Assembly (NCBI GenBank): GCA_030512295.1
Contig: JAULSR010000007.1
Span: 1,078,501 to 1,142,500 of the forward strand
Source: Bombardia bombarda
Taxonomy: Eukaryota > Ascomycota > Sordariomycetes > Sordariales > Lasiosphaeriaceae
Reading direction: 5' to 3'
Length of the DNA stretch: 64,000 nt
This document shows, piece by piece, positions 46,791 through 57,671 of this stretch. The notes under the pieces are model-generated. The model worked only from the letters and a program-made list of their open reading frames with translations. It made no database searches and was not told the origin of the DNA. Within the stretch, counting starts at the first letter, position 1. Each line of letters opens with the position of its first letter. A program made the translations under genes and the position numbers.

Positions 46791-48184
46791 TGAGTCTCAA
46801 CCTGCCGTCCAGGCGGCTCCTCAAGAGCGGTGAGCATCAATTTCATTTCCTAATGACGGAATGCTGAAGATGCATCATCCTCGTCTTATCCAATTAACCA
46901 CCTTAAACCAGCAATAAACTGACACACTTAATCCCACAGCTGCCTCGACACTCACAACCTCCTCCTCCTCCTCCTCCTCCTCCTCCGCCGCCGCCAACGC
47001 CCTCCTCCCCACCCTCCAGTCCCTCTCCCTCGGCTCCTCCTCCGCCCGCGCCATCCACACCACCCCCTCCCAGCAATGGCTCTTCTCCCGCAAGAAGAAG
47101 GAGGAAGCCGAGTTCCGACGGCCAGAGGACGACCCCACCCAGCTCTTCAAGAAGAAGAAGGGCGGCGGCGGTGACACACGCATGAAGCTCACGGAGCGCC
47201 TCGCCCCGCGCATGGAAGGCCCCTCCATCTTCGGCGACGAGACCTCTGACGTGCGCGCCGCCCCGCGCTTCGAAACCGGCGCCACCGGCGCGCAACCCCC
47301 CAAGCAGCGCGGCCACTTCACCTCGTTCGGCGCCTCGCTCGCCAAGAAGCCCATGGCACGCGCCGTCGACCCGGACCCGCGCAGCCGCGTCCGCTGGGAG
47401 CGCAAGATGGTGATCCGCCAGCTGACGCGCGGCACCGACCCCTTCAGCCGGGAGCCGCGCGCCGAGCGCATCGCCCGCACCGAGCGCGAGTACACGTCGC
47501 GCTCGACCCAGCTGCCCACGAGCGTCAAGAAGCTCGTCCACCTGGCCCACCAGATCCAGGGCAAGACGGTCGAGGACGCGCTCGTGCAGATGCGCTACAG
47601 CAAGAAGAAGATGGCCCAGGAGGTCGGCTATCAGCTGCGCGAGGCCCGCGACGAGGCCACCGTCTCGCGCGGCATGGGAATTGGTCTGGCCAAGGTCGAA
47701 GACGCCGACAAGGTGCCCAAGACCAAGGACGGCGTCGCCTTTGCCATCCAGACAAAGGACGGCAGCCACCTCAAGATCGAGGACGCCTCGCGCTTGTATG
47801 TCGCCGAGGCCTGGGTCAACCGCTGCCATTTGAGGCATAGAAGGCTCGAGATGCGCGCCAGAGGACGGACGAATACGCTCAAGAGCCCGTCGACGAGTGC
47901 GTTTTATCCCCTCCAGTTTTTGTGTTTTCTCTCCCTTTTCGGCCCCCTTGACAGAATGCCCCATTTGTCATCTGGATATGGCACGAGCCTGGCATGATCA
48001 GTCAGTCTTTGTGAAGAGAATTGCACGTTAACACATTCATCCAGCCATCTCCATCGTCCTCAAGGAGGAAAAGACTCGCATCCGCGAGCACCAAGAGCGC
48101 GTGGCCAAGAAGCTCCGCCAAGGGCCGTGGGTCCATCTGCCAGATCGCCCAGTCACTGCCCAGCGCCCATATTACTCGTGGTAA
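46791..48184 (+). CDS. MRPL22: Mitochondrial ribosomal protein uL22m (MRPL22)
   Basis: Large-subunit mitoribosome protein near the peptide exit tunnel. Three exons: 46791-46829 (MSLNLPSRRLLKS), 46940-47896 and 48045-48184, with introns 46830-46939 (GTGAGC..CACAG) and 47897-48044 (GTGCGT..TCCAG). A mitochondrial targeting region rich in Ser, Ala and Arg includes nine TCC-encoded Ser from a (CCT)n run and the ARAIHTTP cleavage-like site. The uL22 core is clear: VKKLVHLAHQIQGKTVEDAL, QMRYSKKKMAQEV, and YVAEAWVNR followed by RARGRTNTL, the beta-hairpin loop, then VLKEEKTRIREHQERVAK. The end RPVTAQRPYYSW is fungal. Strong C-rich codon use fits high expression. The frame is intact. Confidence 0.9.
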
Positions 48185-48888
48185 ACCACCTACGCTATCG
48201 AATTCGGAGAGTAATGGATATATATCTTTTCGGGAGTTATTTTACTCCGCGCAGCCCAAGTTGGCATCCCCGTGTATGAGTATCAGAAGGGCAGGAGAGA
48301 CATAACAAGTCCAATGTAACCACACCTATTCCTTGTTCATTGAGCGACAATGGAGCTTGTAATATAGAAACAACCGCCTTATATTTAGTTGCTCACTAAG
48401 CAGCCCATAGCTCCCCAAAAACAAAAACAGGAAAAGAGATCTTGCGAATGTTTATTTGCGACGCCGATACAGAGAATTACGTTACAATTCTACCATTTCG
48501 CCAAACCCTCCCGTGACCCAGCCCCCGAAAAATAGAAAGAGGTATGCATATCCCCCCGATTTCCTTGCCCCCTATTTTACATTACCCTCGTGATTCATAA
48601 TATCGTCCAAGTGGCAGGAACCCCTATCCTGCCAACCTAAAGAAACCTTACCCGCTGGTGGAACGCTGTGGGTGTATACGTGGCGTTGACGTGATATTGC
48701 GAGAAACAGGCATTGTGAACGCCAGGCCAGGAACCAAATTCCCAGGTCTTCTAGAGCCCACCACTGACTTGCCTGATTTCCTCCCGCGAGCTGATGCCTT
48801 GTCGTGCTCTTCCATACTCCTTTTTTTTTTGGGTCTTTTCTGTTTTACTTTTTCTCTGGCGTCAACCGGCCTGACCTGATGCGGTGTC
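48185..48888. other. Convergent 3' gap
   Basis: 3' flanks of uL22m and the CFEM gene; nothing further is seen. Confidence 0.4.
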
Positions 48889-50232
48889 TTACACCATATT
48901 CCTCGGCATGTGCCGCGGAACCATGTCTTCGTACCGACGGCTCTTCAGCTCAAGCTCACTGATGCCCGCCTCATATTGGTGGTCGTTTGCAAAGCTTCGT
49001 CCAGATCCAGGCATGGGCTCGGAGATTGTCAGACTCTTGTCCAGGTATCCGGTTTTCTTTCGTTGATTCTGCTTCTTCATGCGACGGCTCATAACCATCC
49101 AGGCGCCAAACGCGATCAATACAGCAGCCCCCACCACAGCGCCAATTACTATGCCGACCTTCGCCCCTGTCGATAGTGGATCTTGGTCCTCCTTTGAGGT
49201 TGCGCTGCCAGGCGCTGCTGCTGCACCAGCTGCGGAGGCCGACGAGCTGGGGCCCGAGGCTGTTGAGCTCGTGGCCGTTGAGCCTTGTCCTACAACTAGG
49301 CCAGACGAGGAACTTGCTGACTCTTGGGGCTTTGTCGATGTGAAGAACTGGGTAGCCATGTTAGCATGAGGTGTCAACATACTCCACTACGAAGGTGAAT
49401 ATGGGAGGCTCACAGTTGATGAGGAGGATGGAATGGATGGGCTTGAGCTCGCCAATGTGGTGCTCGTGGCGTCAAGAGTCTGTGATGGAAGTGGAGTGCT
49501 GGTGGCGGAACCTACACTTGACGTCTCAGCTGCCGTCGTCGGCGGTGCTGCCGTTGACAGCGGCGGAGTTGCGGCTGCTGCAGAAGCCGCCGAAGTATCC
49601 GTTATGGGTGTCGTCGGTACTGCTGACGTTGCCGCTGAGGCCGGGGTGTTAGTGAACCCGTTCTCATTCTCCAACAACCTCCGGCGCGCCTTTAAGACTG
49701 ATGCATCGGCTGGAGCTGGCATGGAAAAGAACACTCACTTGCACACATTGCGGATGCTGCACTCGTGACTGTGGACGCATATTCCGCCCCACAGTCCTGG
49801 ACTGCGCAATCGCGGATGCCGAAGCCGAAGTTCGGGTTGCCACAGAGACATGATATGTCGTTTGCAGCAGCGCAGCCCAGACTTACTGCGTTAGCCAGAA
49901 GGTTGTTGTAGCACGTTTGCTGCAAAGCGGTCAGCTGCTTGTCAAGATGATGAATGCCCAGGCCATGCAAGTGTTTAGCCATATTAAATCCGGGGTTAAA
50001 TGCAACCCAACATCGTCTGCTACTGCAAATGAACGTCTTGAGTAGACTACATTCGCGCAATTTCGCCCCGGAAAGATCAAACTCTCGGGTACAGACAAAA
50101 GTTCACCTCGTGAGTGAATCTGGGAGCTCAATTAGATGCAAGACTTACTCCGCAAGGTTGGAGACTGTCGATAGTCTGAGCACCAGCGCGAGTCGCCGCG
50201 CCAAGCAGCATCAAAGACCAAATTGCCAACAT
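48889..50232 (-). CDS. CFEM-domain protein with C-terminal transmembrane helix
   Basis: Surface protein with a CFEM domain, a fungal eight-cysteine fold known in haem uptake, adhesion and virulence. Exon 1 (50232-50149) gives a signal peptide MLAIWSLMLLGAATRAGAQ and the first Cys of the domain (QPC). A 229-nt intron (49920-50148) follows. Exon 2 has TCYNNLLANAVSLGC, then AANDISCLC, RDCAVQDC and AMC, so all eight Cys are in CFEM spacing, with the Asp used in haem binding by some members. A Ser/Thr/Ala stalk spread over two exons leads to one helix (KVGIVIGAVVGAAVLIAFGA), a stop-transfer SRRMKKQNQRKK and a ~55-residue tail. Introns are inferred near 49701-49745 and 49345-49411. Unlike GPI-anchored CFEM proteins, this one is transmembrane. 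Confidence 0.85.
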
Positions 50233-53200
50233 GGTGAAAATGGTCGTTGAGCGAGAAAGGAGATTTTCAAGCCGAGGGGCGGTTTGGTAAATAGTTTTGA
50301 AGAGAATGTCGAAAGTGGCGATCGAGAAGACCAGGTGCAGTTCTTCTCCTGGAAGAAATGCTCAGGAGACGGCAAGAAGTGTCAAAAGTTCCACGTCAAT
50401 GTTTATGGAGAGGGTGTGTAGGACGAATTTCCTAGTGTGGGACAACCGATGCCATTGCCGTTCAGCTGTCGGCGTAAAGTCGGTGATGGTGGTGGTGCGG
50501 TCTGTACACGTATCGCAACTCCAGGCGAGGCGTGGGTTGCTGACAGAGAGACAGGCAGACCGAGCTCAATCACCCCCGAAAGAAATAGTAATCCAGGGAG
50601 AGAAAAAGGTGAAGGGCTGACGTAAGAGTCGTTGAAAGTATGTACGCGAAGGAGAGGTGAAAGTCGACGACTGGAATGTGAAATGTGGAATGCAATGAAG
50701 AGAATCGAAGAAGGGCTCCTACTACTCCCTTGGATTGTGGATTGTCAAAAGAGAGAGAGAGAAGACGAAGAAGACGACGACGCGAAGACGGCACGCCCCC
50801 TTGAGAGAACAAAGATAGCGCCGCTTGCAGAAAAGAAGGTGGGAAGGAGTGGAAGGAGGCTTCAATTGGAAGGTTAGAAGGGAAAAAGGAAGACCCAAGG
50901 GTAAAAGGGACAAGGAAGGAGCTATCCTCGACGACGATCGACGGACAGTAGGCGCGCTTTCCTGAATGGGGGACAGGATGAAAGTCTCCACACCATGACC
51001 TGCCAACCTGACCCCGCGGCCCCTCCAGTCATATAATAAAAGGAATGGAAAGGGCGGGGAATGGCGCCGCAGAAGGAGGCATGAGACCTGCGTTACCATC
51101 TGTCGCTTGCGACTTGGGATGATGAAGGCGGGCACGAACATGGGATCCGTACATGCACCTGCCTGCGTATCCCGTACACACCTGCTGGCTTACATGGAAA
51201 TCTGTCCTGGCCCTCTGGTGGTATCCCCTCTCAGCTCAGCCCCTTCCCCAACTGGATTTACTGGAATATCCTTGTCCAGTGCCCTGGAGTCTTGACCCCT
51301 GCCAAGCCATCAGCTAAAAACTGCAGTCCTCGACCATGGACGCCGCACGCCATAAGAGCGACTTACAGCATCGGAACCAAGCAGTTGGTGCTAGCGTTGT
51401 ACTGTCAAGTTCCATTGCTAGCCAACACGACGGGCACCAGCATAGGTCCATAGGTATTTGAGGACCTATCGTCGCCATTGACAAACATGGCAATTCCACG
51501 AGCAAGCAGCTTATTATCTGTTTTATTGCCATTCCGACTAATTATTGCCCGTCGTTAATGGCGCCTGAAGTTTCCCGGGATCAACTAAGCAAGCTCACAA
51601 GGCAGCTGCCGAATGCTGAAAGGGCGGGACAACTGCCTTCGTAAGCACCCCTCCTACCCGGCGATATCCCATGTATTGATGGGGCGAAGAAGGACGGCAT
51701 GCAAAGCACCTCGTGCCGTTCCATGCAGCCAAGTTACCTTCTTCCCTTCTGGAGGGGATATATTCCAGAAATCTGGTGGGTGGCAACCACCTCAGCTTCC
51801 CATCCCACCAACTAAGGCAGTGAGGAGCGGATAACACACTCGTGCGTATGACCCGTGGTTTCTCTCGTCGTCTGAACAAGTTGCCCTCTTTTTCACTCGG
51901 TTTTCGCCTAGCGTTCGCACGATTCTTTTCGGGGTAGTCGCATCAGACGATCTGCGCAGGGGTGAGCCGTTCTCAGCCACGGCTTCCACGAATCCCAAGC
52001 TCCATTTCTGGCTGCGGGGCAGGGAGGGCCGGCGGCAGCCACTCGAGGGGTGCCGGAGGGTCGGCAGGGATTGCCATCGCTGTTGGGCTGGGCTGGAGAG
52101 CGTGCAGCAGCTCCCTTCTGTGCCGTCTGCCAGCCGAATGCATTGTCTCTCCTCACGTGGAGTTGAAAGTCGCCTCCAAACACTTTCTTTCTTTCATCCC
52201 CTACTTGTTGCTCTCTCGACGTCGCAGTTTGGTGGATGCCAGAACAATGCGATCGCCAGCATGGGGCCACGAGACGTCGTCCATTCAGCGTTTACGTGGC
52301 CGCCAATGCTGGTAAAGCCAAGCGCTAACGTGCGGGACGGCCTTTGCTAGGTTGGTTTCAGAATTTCACCGCTTTCCCAATTGGTGATAAGTGCCTGCCA
52401 ACCACCAACCCAATGGTCCGGGGCATGGCAGTTGGCTGACGTGCGTCGTCATGTTTGTGATGGACGGACGCCCTCTGATGTGTGAAAGCCGATCAACCCC
52501 TTTACCCGCCGAGCTACCGCTTTACCAGGAGATCTTTGACTTTCAACTTTCACTAATACTCCCTGAGAAAAAAGACCGAGTGCCGATGAGGCTTTTCACT
52601 CCTGCAAAAGGGCGGAGGATGTTCTCCATTTTCGTGTTCAGGGGCGCATTTGAAAGACGCGCATGCAATGGCCGGGTTTGTGGGGTTCAGCTCCGAAATC
52701 TCCTTGGTGGCTTGCCCTGCTTGGTGGATTCCGCTGGAGGCTGGTCGTCCGACATCGTTTCACTCCTGGACTGATTGGCGAGCCTTGTCTTGTTAGAAAC
52801 AGAGACAGCAGAGGCAGGAGAAACGATCGTCTTTGATGATATCTGTGCTCCTGTCAATGCTGGCCCTTTTTCTTTCCTGAAGCACAACAGGACGCCACCC
52901 ACCGAGTAAAATTGCTTTTGTGTCACATCCGAAAGCCCCCAGGGGCCCATTGTCAATCGGATGGATGCCCCTCCGCGGGGTTAGTTACCCCGCCCCAGCA
53001 CGCTTATGGTTACGGTAGCACAGGGGCTTCAAGCATACCTAAGCTTTATGAAGCTTCTCCCCACCTCCTCAATGTCCATTTCATACGTTTGCCAGACAAA
53101 GATTGCCTTATTCATGTCGCCCAATTCTCGTTAATATCTATCGGAAACAATAGCTACCCTATATCACGGCGCATATGCGCGGGAATAACCGCAAGGTATC

Positions 53201-55099
53201 GAAGTCTACGCCACATGTTGTAGAAGCATACGAAATTGCCCGTTTATGCGCTGGGTCGATGAGCCGGGATCGTCCCAAGTCCTCCAACGGCTAAGGCTGT
53301 CGACCCCGAGCGCCCTCGTGGGGGTTTTCCCTTTTTATAGCCCAAGCCCAGTCGGCACCGTTTCAAGACTGGAAGCCATTTGCACTTTATTCAAGTCAAC
53401 CAGTTTTTGCTTATTTATTTGCTCAGCTGTGGACACGTGCAGTCTACATTGGTGTTTCTCCAAACCTTGGGTAATAATATCCCTACTCCTTCTCTTTGCT
53501 AAAATCTGTTATGAGATTGAACTGACCATGTTGGTCTGTCAATCGGTGGATTTGTGGTCGGCGCCCGCATAAGCGACGGGAACGCAGGTACCACGGGTCC
53601 CAATCCGAGGGAACCGTCGGTCGCACATCACACGGGACTTAAGATGACGGGGGCTTGCGGCGTGGTACCAAGACTCATGCGTCTGCCTATTGGGGGCTAT
53701 AAGAGCACACACATTCATTGATCTCGTTCCGCGCCGCATGTCGTTGTCGTAAGGCGATGCCGATATGCGGCTCAACATAAACGACCGCCAACCACCAACT
53801 ATCTCGTTGACTTCCATATACTATTGCTTCTACGCATTCTGAGGACAGTAAGGCCGATGCCAATCCCATAGAAACTGTCGGACCCCCATCTTCCATCTGG
53901 TGGTATCTGTACTACTCTTGTTTCGGTGTGGTTGCTCACTCACCACTGCTGGAAATTGGGCTATCAAAGTACGCCGATGTCCTGACTCATGTTTGCACGT
54001 TGTATATACAGAGTGTGCCCCCATACGGTGACCCCTTTCAATCTGAGCTGGATTAAGAAGGACAGCCATCAAGTCGCAAATTACCTCCTGTGCCTCGCTC
54101 ACTTGATTAACATGAGTTTATGGTCTATCAATGACACCTGACGACTGTTATCACCAACTTCTAGGCAAATAAGCCCTTGATTACGACCCAAGATTCCTGT
54201 ACACTCATACGATCAGACATTATGGCAGTCAGACTTTGGGGGCTACCTTGCCATTGCTGCGTATGACTCATGTCACGTCACGGCGGCACCTGGGGGAAAT
54301 AAGAAACGATTATGACCTTGTGTCACTACGTACTAGGTACTATTCTTTGTCAAAAGGTTCTTCATCTCAAAATGGGGCGGCACTAACGTTACTCGGCGCA
54401 AAGTAATCACATCCTGGAGGTTCATATGCCTTGGTTGTACCACTTGTGACATTTGTCTTACATGCCATCAGTAAGCCACCTGAAATCGAGATCCTTTCAT
54501 ACGACTTGGACATGACCTCATTCAAAATGAATTTCATGACTAAAACGAGTCATAGCCTACATGCCCAAGTATCCAATATCTTCACCTCTCGCATACTCCT
54601 AACTTCCCAGCTGATTTCATGACTTCTATCTTGGCTGAAGAAATGGGGGCTTTTGTCAGATTCCTACCCTCAAGTAACCTGATCTGACAGTTGCTGTGGT
54701 CTCAAGTTTTCTGAGAACTTAGGAGTGCACAAACAAGAACCTCCATGTAACTGAATTATAATTGTTTCATCTCAACGCAAACCGAATGTTCTCGTAAAGT
54801 CTGGGTTGTTGAGGTAGAGTGTGTAATGTAGTATCAAGATTTTCAGCAATGGGTACCCAGGCGATCAAAATCTCGTCAAGCTAATAGACAGATCCTAGTA
54901 CCAGAAAAGCTCATAGAAACTTACGAGCTTATTGAACAGCATGGATTTTGCCGTTTCTCTTATCTAAACGCATCGTTCAAACTTCAAGCCGTCAGGGAAG
55001 GTTCCACAGCAATTGGCTAAACTCCCCACCTTGGCACTCACACCCGCCCGCCCGCGTCAACCGATAAGGTCTTGCAGTCACCCACAACTCCATCAATTA
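50233..55099. other. 4.9-kb gene-poor region
   Basis: Purine-rich around 50590-50920. Three overlapping minus-strand frames at 53540-54100 (for example SQRDSWWLAVVYVEPHIGIA) look weakly protein-like and could be a relic, but no family could be named. A short GCGGGGT/ACCCCGC palindrome lies near 52973-52992. No RNA gene was found before the tRNA-Met. Confidence 0.4.
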
Positions 55100-55202
55100 G
55101 GGATATTGGCTCAGTTGGTAGAGCGTTGGTCTCATATAGAGTATGATCTAATTAAAATTTAGAACAATCCAAAGGTCGTGAGTTCGAGCCTCACATGTCC
55201 CA
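55100..55202 (+). tRNA. tRNA-Met(CAT) with a 30-nt AT-rich intron
   Basis: The acceptor GGGATAT pairs with ATGTCCC (one T-G). The D arm GCTC/GAGC encloses AGTTGGTA. The anticodon stem TTGGT/TCCAA has four pairs and a T-T mismatch at the loop end. The loop CTCATA gives anticodon CAT, read as Met; an Ile gene with modified C34 is not expected in a eukaryotic nucleus. The T arm is GTGAG TTCGAGC CTCAC. The intron occupies 55137-55166, after position 37. I cannot tell initiator from elongator with certainty, but the TTC T-loop favours elongator. Confidence 0.88.
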
Positions 55203-55582
55203 TAATATCTTTCTATTGTATCTTTTTGCTTGGCTCATGAGCCCAAACTTTGCGTTTCAAAGGCTCAATCAAAAAGTCAATCAAGTCAGTTAGTCTAAAG
55301 ACATGGGCAAGTTTTTTGATCATGATGGATGCGAAACTACAAGACGAACATGATATGGCCCAGAAAAGTAAAAGCCAACGGGTACTAATTATCGGGTAAT
55401 AATTTTATAGAAAGCTGTTTAGTGCATCGAGTTGCAACGGTGTTCTCGTCTGTCGAAGGCTGATGAGGGAACTGGAAACAGCATCACAACTAACTACTGG
55501 TCAACAACAATAAAAAGTCTTGGCCGCGATTACTTAATCATACTCCGATTTACCGAGCATCGGCCCCCCAGTCCGCCCTGCT
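55203..55582. other. Intergenic, nothing recognisable
   Basis: About 0.4 kb of AT-rich spacer between the tRNA-Met and the MITE-like element. Confidence 0.4.
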
Positions 55583-55822
55583 AAGTGGGTGACAAAAAAA
55601 GCGAGACACTAAAAGTGTCCGTGCCCGCAAAAGTGTCAATTTTGGGAGTATCCAAGCACTAACCTCTCTGCCAAAGCTACTACAAATTCTTCCAAAACTT
55701 GCAGGCTAAAAGTCCCAAAGTCTTTTAGTAAGAGAGAATTTCCCTGGAATTTTTGAGGTTAGTTAACGTGACTTAGTTGTCGTTAACCGATTTTGGTGTC
55801 CCGCTTTTTTTGTCACCCACTT
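55583..55822. mobile_element. 240-bp MITE-like element with ~32-bp terminal inverted repeats
   Basis: The left end reads AAGTGGGTGACAAAAAAAGC and continues; the reverse complement of the right end is identical for 21 nt and then matches to about position 32 with two mismatches. The inside is AT-rich, has no coding capacity and contains AAAAGTGTC twice. These are the hallmarks of a non-autonomous DNA transposon. The flanks share CCTGCT on both sides, a possible target-site duplication, although its length does not decide between superfamilies. It ends 181 bp before the COX9 start codon. Confidence 0.85.
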
Positions 55823-55850
55823 GCCTGCTACCCGCCCGCCCGTTGTGGGT

Positions 55851-55856
55851 CACGTG
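55851..55856. promoter_or_regulatory. CACGTG E-box upstream of COX9
   Basis: A perfect CACGTG palindrome about 150 bp upstream of the COX9 ATG, a binding site class for bHLH factors. Function here is inferred only. Confidence 0.3.
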
Positions 55857-56003
55857 CAGCTCACAAGCTTCGACAACATCAGGTCATCGGTTTGAAGCTC
55901 GAATTTGACTAAGGGTCCGTCAAACCGCGCACCACCCACGATCGCCAGATCCTCTCTCCACTCCACACACGCCCTCTCGAGCTTCGCAGAACACATTACA
56001 AAA

Positions 56004-56513
56004 ATGACCGCGATCCAGCCTATCACCGGCGTACGTCTTTTTGCCCGCGCGGACGCCTCCAATGGCTGCCAATTGCCCGCCGCGACCGAAGCTTTGCTTG
56101 CCCTCGGCTGGGCGGGAGCGGAGCTGGAGCTGGAGCTGAGCTGAGCTGACAATGTTGTTGTAGATGCTCCGCCGGACGCTCATCCTTGACCTCGGAATAG
56201 GACTTGGTGAGTTTAACACCCTCCTATGACAACCAATTGCGCCGCCGCCTGGCGATCGTCTCCATCGCCCTCCTGGATCACTCACAGCATGCTAATGTCG
56301 ATTGCCCGCGCAGGTCTCGGATTCGTCTTTGGAAACGCCTTCTGGTACGACGCACGATGAACCTTCCCTCCTCGAAACGCGAAAACGACTCGACTGAGCA
56401 AGCTCTAACATGATAATGTCGATAGGTACGGCTACCACGTTCCCCGCACGCAGAAGCGTGACAACTACTACTCCAAGCTGGAGGAGACCCGCGCCGCGAA
56501 GGCCGCCCTCTAG
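56004..56513 (+). CDS. COX9: Cytochrome c oxidase subunit VIIa (COX9)
   Basis: Small nuclear-encoded subunit of complex IV in the mitochondrial inner membrane. Four tiny exons: 56004-56030, 56164-56206, 56314-56344 and 56426-56513. Introns are 56031-56163, 56207-56313 and 56345-56425, with GTACGT, GTGAGT and GTACGA donors. The protein reads MTAIQPITG, then MLRRTLILDLGIGLGLGFVF forming the single membrane helix, and NAFWYGYHVPRTQKRDNYY with a Lys/Glu/Arg/Ala-rich C-terminus. This is the fungal subunit VIIa pattern at the right size (62 residues). Upstream lie an E-box and a MITE-like insertion. The gene converges with SOM1. Confidence 0.85.
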
Positions 56514-56837
56514 ATGGATGACGAATGAAAGACGGTGGTTGGTGATGGTAGACGGCGGACAGAGGGAGCAGGTACATAAAGCATGGGGAGCGCAGGGGAA
56601 ACGGAGCGCCTGTTGTATGCATATGGATAGAGCCGACCGAGAGCCAGCAATTGAGTCGCATAAAATATCATAACTTCGCGGAGATGATGACCTTGAGACG
56701 AAGTGGGATATTGAGGAGAAATGGGCGCAGTAATGACGGATGCAGCACTCGAAACAAACCACGTTGATGGGTAGGTTATTTCACTTGAAGTTGCAGTTGA
56801 GTGGATGGTATCACAAGAGCACACTGGCAACAATTCT

Positions 56838-57348
56838 TTAAATATGATTTATTGCTGTAACAAGTCTTTGGGACGTTTTGCTGGCTTGTTCAGTTGGCAC
56901 TTGGTGATTGCTCTGTGCGCCCGGTGTGGATGTAGTGCTTCCCGATGCTGCCTCAGCTGTTCCTTCCCAAGCTGTCGTCTCGACCGTAAATCTACCATTC
57001 ATGTCCTGACACCTACCAATCAATTCGTTAGCGACAACGTCCAATTACACAGCCCGCAAACAGATGCATTGCATCACTACCCCATGACCCAAGCAACCAA
57101 ACGGAATGCGAAAGAGCTCCTGGAACTCACCTGCGGAACCATCGCGTGATCGGCCAGCACTGCACCGGGCTGTCGCGGATACCCGGATGAAGGACGTGGC
57201 ATTCATACTGCAGCAAGCTGAGCAGCTCGCAATCCTTGGCCAGGTCAATCCCCCGCCCGTCGGCCGTCTTCCGCTTCCTCCCATCAGGTCCGATCTGTAC
57301 CTGCGACAGCAGGTCCTTGGCAGGAAATATCTGGCTGGGCGGCGGCAT
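56838..57348 (-). CDS. SOM1: Mitochondrial inner-membrane peptidase subunit SOM1
   Basis: Som1 is a subunit of the inner membrane peptidase (IMP) complex that matures certain proteins in the intermembrane space. Two exons: 57348-57131 and 57012-56838, with a 118-nt intron (57013-57130, GTGAGT..GGTAG). The conserved order is seen: PPPSQIFPAKDLLSQVQ, a KRK basic patch, DLAKDCELLSLLQYECHV, RDSPVQCWPITRWFRR and, across the intron, CQDMNGRFTVETTAWEG. The Cys residues of the family are all present. The tail of ~45 residues is Ser/Thr/Gln-rich. It is convergent with COX9 and divergent from the RecA-like gene. Confidence 0.87.
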
Positions 57349-57671
57349 TTTGGATTGCGAAGCAGAACGGTGGTCGCGCGTTGCGAGGCAATGAATGAGC
57401 AGAAATGCCGAGGGCTGCTGTAGCCTCGGACTCGAGTATTGGGGCTCGCGTGCTGAGCGAGATCGACGAGGGAAGCTTAGACGAGGTATGTCACAAGTCA
57501 CAGCCGCGTGCCCATCAATTGCAGCGCGCTATGGTCGGTGTCTGGAAAGCTGGTTGAGCGGACTCGCGTCGTCATGGTCCGGGGGCTGTTTGCTTGCTTA
57601 ATCGAGGTTTCCTGTCCCGCCGCGCTCCTTCCCGATAACAAAACTGACGTCCCCCCTCCTTCCCATCTTAG
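57349..57671. promoter_or_regulatory. Shared promoter region, SOM1 and RecA-like gene
   Basis: 323 bp between divergent genes; the first exon of the plus-strand gene may also lie here. No specific site is assigned. Confidence 0.35.

Noticed and set aside
46903..47964. Long minus-strand frames opposite uL22m
   Set aside because: Antisense shadows of a C-rich coding sequence; composition is Gly/Glu/Val-biased and no domain is present.
52973..52992. Short palindrome GCGGGGT/ACCCCGC as a transposon end
   Set aside because: No matching second end or target duplication was found nearby.
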